A stretch of DNA of 64,000 nt from Linnemannia elongata (taxonomy: Eukaryota; Mortierellomycota; Mortierellomycetes; Mortierellales; Mortierellaceae), in assembly GCA_036320915.1 (NCBI GenBank), contig JAXBDG010000003.1, forward strand, positions 1,178,001 through 1,242,000, in the 5' to 3' direction. Below are positions 57,201 through 64,000 of this stretch, piece by piece. The notes under the pieces were generated by a model. The model did not search any database and was not told the DNA's origin. It was given only the letters and a program-made list of their open reading frames with translations. Numbering within the stretch: position 1 is the stretch's first letter; the number at the start of each line of letters is the position of its first letter. The translations under genes were made by a program, and so were the position numbers.

Positions 57201-59756
57201 TAACCACCGCATCCGAGAGTTTTACCGAGCCGTTGGTGGGGTTCAGGAGTACATTGGCTACCACCCTCGAGACCCAGTTCAAGACTCGAATGGGGACGGT
57301 GAAGGAGACAGGAACTACTCGCCACGGTCGTTCTTATTTCCGACGATTCATGATGCTCAGTCAGTGAAGGAACTTCCTCACCTGACGCTGGAATTTGTGG
57401 ACCCGTCCTTGAACTGGGAGCAAAAGGCCACTGTCCAGAGCATTGTCAGGAATGACTATGGACTGGTCCCTTTTATCATTTCAGGCCCCCCTGGTATGTA
57501 CAAGAGATAATACAATCGATTCGTGCCATTGAATTTCTTTGTTATGCACACGGCATTAATTAACATGCAATTTACTCGCCCGCAATAGGCACTGGAAAGA
57601 CCAAGACGTTGACTGAGACCGCTCTCCAGATTCTCATGAACGACACGCAGTCCCACATCTTGATCACTGCGCCTTCCCACTCCGCGTGCGATACAATCAT
57701 GAATCGACTTATACCCTACCTGAAGCCGCAGTACTTGTTCCGACTCAATGACTCTACCCGAACCTTTGCCGAGGTGCCTACAGCCATCATGCCCTACTGC
57801 TTTGGCTCGGTCTACTTCAACATGCCGCCGCTTGACGACCTCCTGCGCTTTCGTATCGTTGTCTGTACTTGCGCCGATGCAGGTATGTTGATCTCGGCTG
57901 GTGCAAGCAACCAGAGTCTGCGCGAGTATCTCGCCCACAAGGGTTTGACGAACGACGGGGACCAGAGTCGATCCCATTGGACGCATCTGCTGATCGACGA
58001 AGCTGCTCAGGCTATCGAGCCTGAGACCGACATCCCCTTGCTCTGCATTTTGGAGGAGACAGAGGCGGCGCCTCAGGTCGTCCTCTGCGGTGACCATCAA
58101 CAGCTTGGACCCAAGACGTTTTTGCCAGAGCTACAGTTGTCTTTCTTGGAGCGCCTGATCACGACCGAGCCCCTCTATCGCGACCATCCTCTGAACAGGC
58201 AGTTCTCTCGTCGCAAGGCACCCTTTCCCGCTGGGGACAGGAGATCCAAGGACATGGAACTCCTGGGCAAAACTATACCTTGCTTTGCCAACCTGGTCCA
58301 GAACTATCGCTGTCACCCCAAGATGCTGATGATGCCGTCGGCTATGTTTTACAACGATACCTTGGTGGCTTCCGCGGATGACGCCACGATCATGTCCATG
58401 TTGGGCTCCCCTATCTTGCCCAACCCGGAATGCCCCATTGCCTTTGTTGGCGTGAATGGTGTGGACGCCTCTCAGGTGGATGAGGCTGTCTCGTGGTACA
58501 ATGAGGCCGAGGCCGAAAAGGTTGCCTCGATCATCGAGAGTCTCCTTACACTCTCGAAAGACGAGGGCGACACATTCAAGGTCAAGACCTCCCATATTGG
58601 AGTAATTGCGCCTTTCAGAGAGCAGGTCAAGATCTTGCGACAAATGCTTCGATCCCGGGGCTACGCCGGAGTCAACGTTGGAACAGTAGAGGTAAGCATT
58701 TGGAAACCAACCTGCACAGGCATTGTATATTTGCAATACAGCATGCAGTCATTAACAAGGACTTGCTTTGCGACAATGATCATTAGGACTATCAAGGGCA
58801 GGAGTACAGAATTATGCTAATCTCGACCACCCGAAGTCGTGCCAAGTATCTTGATCAGGATGTACGCCAAGGTCTTGGATTGGTTCACTTCAGGAAGCGA
58901 TTCAATGTTGCTCTCACTCGCGCTCAGGCTATGATGGTGATTGTTGGAAACCCAGAGCTTTTGGTGCTCGACGATCATTGGGCGGATTACCTTCACTTCT
59001 GCCTTCGCAACGGCGCGTACACTGGTTGTCCATTGCCGGATTCGATTCTGAACACTCATGCCGCTGGACAGAAGGGAAGAGCCTTGATTGGACGATTGGA
59101 GATGAACTCGTTCGTTTCGCAGTATGTGGATAATTTGGATCGTCGCAGATGGTTGGGCGGAAATGTGGACAATGAGCAGGAGGGTTTTATCGTTGTGCCT
59201 TCGGGATCCGAGTCCGGATTGGATGGGGACGACGACGATGAGAATGACGAGGAGGATGAAGGGCAAGGGGATGACGACAGTGAGGATGGATTTGACCAAG
59301 GAATCTATGACGAGAGTATTGAGGGACTTAGCCATGCACTGAGCCATGAACTGGATTTGAATGAAGAGTTTGGTCAGGGAAACGTGCGCAGGCCAGGAGG
59401 ACAGGAACAGAGGAATGCCAGGGTCGATGATCTGGAGAAGGAGGACCGCGATGATGAAGACGACGAGACGCGCGTTGCAAAGGAACGTCTTGCGCTCGGG
59501 TCGCTGAATATGGACGACGACACACCTGAACTGCAGTCAAGGCATCTCAGCGCAATGTCGTCGAGTCACCCAAGCGATCGACTGCCCTTTGGGTCATTGC
59601 AGGGACAATTAGGTCAGGGGACTGGAAACAGCGCCATTCTTCGGAACCAGCGGTTCAACGACTATGGGTCTGAGGATCGTCGCCAGCAGCAGCATCAGCA
59701 ACAGCAGCAGCAACAACAGCAACAACGACAACAACAGCAGCAGCGACTCCAGCAGC

Positions 59757-59791
<35 letters not shown>

Positions 59792-59923
59792 AGACAAACC
59801 CCTATCCTCTCTCCGATCTCATGGCCGGCCAATGATCGGGAGTTCAAGCGAATGTCCAACTCGAAGCTCGTCCTTGAGCGATCGTTTGACCCAACCGAGC
59901 AGGACATCTTTGAAGAATATTAG
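54211..59923 (+). CDS. MOV10/SDE3-like superfamily 1 RNA helicase with Q-rich ends
   Basis: Four exons (54211-56404, 56513-57493, 57589-58691, 58787-59923) encode 1804 residues, much longer than plant SDE3 or animal MOV10. Residues 1 to about 580 are Gln/Pro/Ser/His-rich and probably disordered. A beta-rich region follows (about 650-1000), with LVPGQIDFGNINPKAE and SSLIGRKITWNV typical of the MOV10 group. The Upf1-like helicase core has Walker A GPPGTGKT (1056-1063), DEAAQ (1195-1199), a motif with CGDHQQLGPK, and VALTRAQ. The C-terminus is acidic and then a poly-Gln tract. In other eukaryotes this group acts in RNA silencing and mRNA decay. The first acceptor was set at 56512 rather than 56481, because only the former keeps the frame (ELSTG-ANLGFFSSW). 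An intron splits the Walker A glycine codon. Confidence 0.88.
59684..59796 (+). repeat. CAG/CAA repeat encoding poly-glutamine
   Basis: A mixed CAG/CAA tract with single His, Arg and Leu interruptions. It encodes about 38 residues (about 1726-1763) near the helicase C-terminus. The last part is a run of pure CAA codons. Length polymorphism is likely. Confidence 0.9.
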
Positions 59924-60185
59924 TCAGTCCATGTGGCTCTTGTTCTCGCCCCGTTCCTTTTTTTTTTTCCTATTTTTTCTTTTTTTTTTTTCCTAGGAAT
60001 GAAATTTTACTTTTTTTTTTTCTTTCCATTCATATCTTTGCTTGTTTAGCCAACCCATGCAGTCTGTGGTGAATGTTATTTTCCGTTCTTTTATTTTTTT
60101 TTCTCTTCTTTTGCTTACTACTGTTTCATTGCAATACTCTAGGATCGCAATATGTAGCAAATCGACTATGGCACACAGTCGTTCA

Positions 60186-60194
60186 TCAGAAGTA

Positions 60195-60198
<4 letters not shown>
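60186..60198. repeat. Target-site duplication, left copy
   Basis: TCAGAAGTAAAGA, identical over all 13 bases to the copy at 60476-60488. The neighbouring bases on both sides differ, so the duplication is exactly 13 bp. Confidence 0.85.
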
Positions 60199-60235
<37 letters not shown>

Positions 60236-60475
60236 TGAACCTTCCCGTAGGAAGGCTCAGTAAGGAGAGAACAGTCCTAGTGGTGCAACAAGCCACCAGG
60301 GGTTTTTATTTCTTGAAGACGATGCTAGAGAAAGAAATTTGCAGGGGGCAGCGGCAAGACTCTGATGTTTTTGAGGGAAGACTTTGTGCTGTGAAAGAGA
60401 GAGGAGCCCACAACTCCTTGAGAGTAAGATGAGGAGATCATGCGCAAAGCCAAACGCTCTCCCAGGACTCGAACC
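60199..60475 (-). mobile_element. SINE-like retroposon, tRNA-related, 5'-truncated
   Basis: Read on the minus strand, the 277-bp element starts with GGTTCGAGTCC, a perfect RNA polymerase III B box. It runs through about 230 bp of non-coding sequence and ends in a 32-nt A tail. A 13-bp direct repeat flanks it. Just before the tail a hairpin is possible (plus-strand 60240-60255, 6-bp stem and 4-base loop), as in SINEs mobilised by LINE reverse transcriptases that recognise a 3' hairpin. No A box lies inside the element, so it looks truncated at the B box. The long intact tail and perfect duplication indicate recent insertion. The family name is unknown. Confidence 0.75.
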
Positions 60476-60488
60476 TCAGAAGTAAAGA
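60476..60488. repeat. Target-site duplication, right copy
   Basis: Second copy of TCAGAAGTAAAGA, directly adjoining the B-box end of the retroposon. Confidence 0.85.
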
Positions 60489-60544
60489 AGTACAGTTACT
60501 TGTGGCTTGTGGCGCAATTAATTTCACGACTGCTTTGTAGACAG

Positions 60545-60546
<2 letters not shown>

Positions 60547-60575
<29 letters not shown>
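60547..60575 (+). repeat. 29-nt T tract upstream of PUS7
   Basis: A homopolymeric T run about 70 bp before the PUS7 start codon. It may serve as a nucleosome-excluding poly(dT) promoter element. No duplication marks it as a second retroposon. Confidence 0.7.
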
Positions 60576-60644
60576 CTGTATTTTCGAACAACATAAAGAT
60601 GTTCTTGGGCCTTTTTACATTCATACCTCTCCCCCATTTCCGTC

Positions 60645-63232
60645 ATGGCCACTGACAACGCCACCACCATGACCGAGACAATCGTCGGCATCCAGACCTT
60701 TGTCGACCCTGCCATCCCTGGATTCTCGGCTATCATCAAACAGCGGTAAAACAAGGAGACAAGACGCTCGTTGTTATCTCTAAAACGACGTTCGTTCACG
60801 AAGGTTTTACCTTTCGTCCTTGGAGACAACTCGTGAGCCATTACCAACAACTGACCAGGGAATCTTACTCTTCGCTGATTTATAAAGGTACTCGGATTTC
60901 ATTGTGAACGAAGTCGACCAAGAGAATCAGACGGTGCGTTTAACGTCGTACGATCTGCCCGTGCCTGATCCCGAAGGAATCCGATTGCGCGAGGAACAAC
61001 TGCAGGCCAAGGAGGATGCTGAACAAGCCAACAGAGAGTTGGGTGACGAAGCCAAGCTCGCCGAGCTGGCGGCTGTCCTTGATAACGACGAGGATACCAT
61101 GACCCAGATCAAGAAGATGCTTGATAGCTACGGCAACGACGTCGAGTTTGTCAACCTGAAGGTGGGCGAATTGAAATACGTGTACCATGGATGCTTTCAC
61201 AACAAGCGGATCAGTTCTTGAAACGGTCAATCACTTACTCTGCATACCGCTTTTTTGCTTGCTTCTTTTCCTGTTGCAATTCATAACACAGCCCCAGGAT
61301 GATAAGGCTAAGCGGACGTTGATTCACAAGGTTGTCAAGGAGCGATTCAGCGGAAGGATGGTCTCCGAGACTGCAGAAGGAACGATGCGCCTTCGCATGC
61401 ACAAGAAGAAGGACGATTTTGGTACGTTAGCGTATAGAGCTTGTTCTTAGACGACTCTCACTTTGAGAATGCAACTTTAACCATCCAACTCTTTGGAAAA
61501 ATAGACAGAAGAGGAAAGGTCAAGTATGATGCCTGGAAGGATCTTGGAGGAGAGTTCTGCCGTTTCTGCCTGTTCAAGGAGAACCGCGAGACCATGGAGG
61601 CAATCAACCATCTGACTTCCACGCTTCGGTAAAGAAAAAAAACGGTCTATCATGTTACGCGGAAACTGCTGTCAATGTATGTCAGACACGAAGCAGGAAA
61701 GCAAGTATCACGTCGAGCACAACGAGTCAGATCAACCTGTTTGCTAATCGACCTTTCCTTAATTGTTCTGATGGATATATAGTGTGCCTGGAAAAGTGTT
61801 CACATTTGCAGGAACCAAGGACAGGAGAGGCATCACTTCTCAGTGGGTGACGGCGCACAAGGTCAAGGCGGAGCGCTTGCTCGCTCTTAACAAGGGATTG
61901 CGGAACATGAGCTTGGGCAACTTTAGCTACGTGCCAAAGTCGCTGAAGCTCGGTGATCTCAATGGAAACCGATTCATGATCACTCTTCGCAACGTCCAGG
62001 TCGACTCGGAGGATACTCTGAACAGATCGATGACATCGCTTCGGGACAAGGGCTTTATCAACTACTTTGGCATGCAGCGATTTGGTACTGGATCCGTCGG
62101 AACCCATGAGGTTGGCGGAGCCATCTTGAGAGGCGAATGGGAGGCTGCTGTCGACTTGATTATGAAGCCTCGCTTGGGTGAGGGACCAGATCTGGAGAAG
62201 GCTAGGAAGCACTGGGCAGAACACAAGGATGCCAAGGAGGCCATCAAGTTGTTCCCCAAGCGATGGGTTGCCGAGTACCAGATTCTTTGGTCGTTCCAAA
62301 AGGCTGGTCACCAGCGTCAACCGTTTGAGGCGTTGAACAACATCCCCAGGAACTTGAGACTGATGTATGTCCATGCGTACCAGTCTTACATCTGGAACCA
62401 CATGGTCACGGAGCGTATCGCCCTCTACGGCGCTGACAAACCAGTTGTTGGAGACTTGGTGGCGATCGACAAGGATGCATTGGAGGCTGGAGATGAAAAC
62501 ATGGATGACAATAACAACGACAGCCACAAGGGAGCATCTTCTAAGAGTGATTCACATGTCCGCGCCAAGGTATTGACTGAGGAGGATGTCGACCAATACA
62601 CGATCTACGATGTGATTCTGCCATTGCCCGGTTTTGATGTGATCTACCCAACCCACGCTATCGGAACCAAGTACAAGGAATTGATGGCCAAGGACGGACT
62701 AGACCCCCACTCGATGAAACGCGGCAACAAAGAATACTCGCTGTCAGGATCGTACCGCAGCTTCCTGAGCAAGCCCGAGAATGTCGAGTGGGAGATTGTC
62801 CGCTATGACCAGGCAGATATCCCTTTGACGCTTACAGATCAGGAGAGGATGGAGGGCAAGGCTCAGCCTGAGCGTGTTCCCGATGGAAAGTACCTGGCTT
62901 TGATTTTGAACCTGACGCTCAAGTCGAGCCAGTATGCGACGATGGCGATCCGCGAGGTGTGCAAGCAGGACACGTCTGCTGGGTTCCAGGCTACGCTTAA
63001 CACTGTCGACAGCGCGGTCAACAGCAGTGCAGCATCTGCAGCTGTGACGCCAGCAGAGACTGCTCCTGTTATGACTCCAGCAGAGACCCCTGCTGAGACG
63101 CCTGTTGAGATGCCAAGTGCGATGAGTGTTGATGGCGAAGGTGAGGAGACAACCGTTGGCAGTAGCAAGCGAGGCATTGAGGAGGTTGAGGGAGCAGCAC
63201 CAGGACCCGAGACCAAGGCCTCAAAGGATTGA
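60645..63232 (+). CDS. PUS7: TruD-family tRNA/mRNA pseudouridine synthase PUS7
   Basis: Five exons (60645-60745, 60888-61161, 61292-61421, 61505-61628, 61783-63232) encode 692 residues, about the length of yeast Pus7. The N-terminus is the PGFSAIIKQRYSDFIVNEVD block. The catalytic motif is TFAGTKDRRGITSQ, with Asp223 as the nucleophilic aspartate. FINYFGMQRFGTG and HAYQSYIWNHM are further TruD signatures. The family converts uridine to pseudouridine at position 13 of some tRNAs, position 35 of tRNA-Tyr precursors, and in U2 snRNA and mRNAs. The region between the two catalytic halves carries an acidic and charged insertion (about residues 40-125). The C-terminus after about residue 615 is a Thr/Pro/Ala/Glu-rich tail. 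It is preceded by a poly-T tract and by the retroposon. Confidence 0.94.
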
Positions 63233-63594
63233 TGTAGTGTTGAAGTTTGTAGTATTAGTAGCACGCACAGGCCAACTTAATGAACGAAAGTAAGGTCACA
63301 CATACACACGAAAAATCGCCTACAGTAGTGGTTTCTGGGGAAGGGAGACGGGAGAAGAGAGAAGAAAAAAAAATTTGGAACGCGTCCAATGATGATCGCA
63401 GATTTATGTTGAACAAAGGCGCTGGATTGTATTTTTCTTTATGACGGAGACGGTTGAGACTTTTGAACCTTTTCTCTCTCTTTACTCTTCTCCCAACATC
63501 CCATTGTCCGCTCATTTTGCCAACCCTGAGCACATTATCTTTTTCTTCTCCTTTCCCATTATTGTGCCTCATCTCTTCCTTCTTTTCCTTCTCT

Positions 63595-63643
<49 letters not shown>

Positions 63644-64000
63644 ACTCACTCTTCCGTTTGGTGTTGCTAGGACATTTTGGTGAGTTAACCGGTGCTAACC
63701 TGTTCTGTTAGCTAGGATGGTTACCTCTCTTTCTTCTTTCTTGTCGCAAACAACAGGACATTAAAACGCAAACATCAAATGCAATCATCTCGACCTGACC
63801 ATTCCATCCTTTCTCCTTTTTATTACCTTTTGGTCTTTGCTCTTACTTTCCCTATTATCAATTGTTCGCTTCATTACCATTGCCGTGATACACGTGGTGT
63901 CACGGACCTGCTTCATTAGCCATTGTCTCCCTCGCTCTAATCAAACCGACAAAAAACGAGCAACAAAGGACCTATTTGAACAGGGCAGGACTCTTTTCTT
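63233..64000. other. Right-edge intergenic region
   Basis: Downstream of PUS7 the sequence becomes pyrimidine-rich from about 63,470, with a TC microsatellite. This resembles the promoter of a plus-strand gene starting beyond or near the window edge. No coding exon can be supported inside the window. Confidence 0.45.
63601..63639 (+). repeat. TC dinucleotide microsatellite
   Basis: About 19 uninterrupted TC units in a pyrimidine-rich, promoter-like setting. A useful polymorphic marker. Confidence 0.9.

Larger units (their letters stand above)
59924..60644. other. Intergenic region helicase / PUS7, with retroposon
   Basis: Contains the T-rich 3' region of the helicase gene, a retroposon at 60199-60475 with its duplications, and a second T tract just before PUS7. 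No coding sequence is supported. Confidence 0.7.

Noticed and set aside
57456..58100. 214-codon frame opposite the helicase core
   Set aside because: A mirror of strong codon bias on the coding strand. The plus frame carries the helicase motifs.
60507..60520. Plus-strand A-box-like GTGGCGCAATTA
   Set aside because: No B box follows at tRNA distance on the plus strand, only a T tract.
60440..60540. Functional tRNA gene on the minus strand around the B box
   Set aside because: The acceptor stem and anticodon arm cannot be formed, and the B box coincides with the end of a retroposon bounded by a target-site duplication.

Overview
The window is nuclear DNA of a filamentous, early-diverging fungus, most likely Mortierellomycota (Mortierella, Linnemannia or Podila type). 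That placement is inferred. It rests on 63 spliceosomal introns of mostly 90-120 nt with GTRNGT donors and TAG/CAG acceptors, C-ending codon preference in coding exons, pyrimidine-rich promoters with ttcaccATG starts, AATAAA-type 3' signals and the gene set itself. Fourteen protein genes could be resolved exon by exon. In each one the exon lengths add up to a whole number of codons. No bacterial operon, rRNA, convincing tRNA or CRISPR array was seen.

Region A (about 0.4-31 kb) is loosely packed and holds metabolic or accessory enzymes, several of bacterial appearance. They are a UbiA-prenyltransferase-like membrane protein, an ABCG half-transporter, an 1830-residue fusion of an adenylate-forming domain to a rifampin-phosphotransferase/PEP-synthase-like dikinase, a two-part GNAT acetyltransferase, a stand-alone BtaA-type aminocarboxypropyl transferase, an APH-fold phosphotransferase and a lactonase-like metallo-beta-lactamase-fold hydrolase. 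Five of these seven genes carry exactly one intron. A 7.8-kb stretch without a recognisable gene lies upstream of the fusion gene.

Region B (about 31.6-63.2 kb) is densely packed with conserved eukaryotic housekeeping genes. They are MMS19 (cytosolic Fe-S assembly), a Ubp2-like deubiquitinase, CAND1 (cullin-RING ligase exchange factor), leukotriene-A4-hydrolase/aminopeptidase, the membrane nucleoporin POM152, a MOV10/SDE3-like RNA helicase with glutamine-rich ends, and the TruD-family pseudouridine synthase PUS7. These seven carry 51 introns. Their arrangement is a chain of divergent and convergent pairs: MBL-MMS19 divergent, MMS19-UBP2 convergent with 123 bp between stops, UBP2-CAND1 divergent, LTA4H-POM152 convergent with 114 bp between stops, POM152-MOV10 divergent.

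A small tRNA-related retroposon with a 32-nt A tail and a perfect 13-bp target-site duplication sits between the helicase and PUS7. The most unusual item is the adenylation-dikinase fusion protein. Its neighbours (membrane prenyltransferase-like protein, transporter, acyl and aminocarboxypropyl transferases, kinase, hydrolase) would fit a biosynthetic neighbourhood, but the gaps between them are large and the grouping is only a hypothesis.
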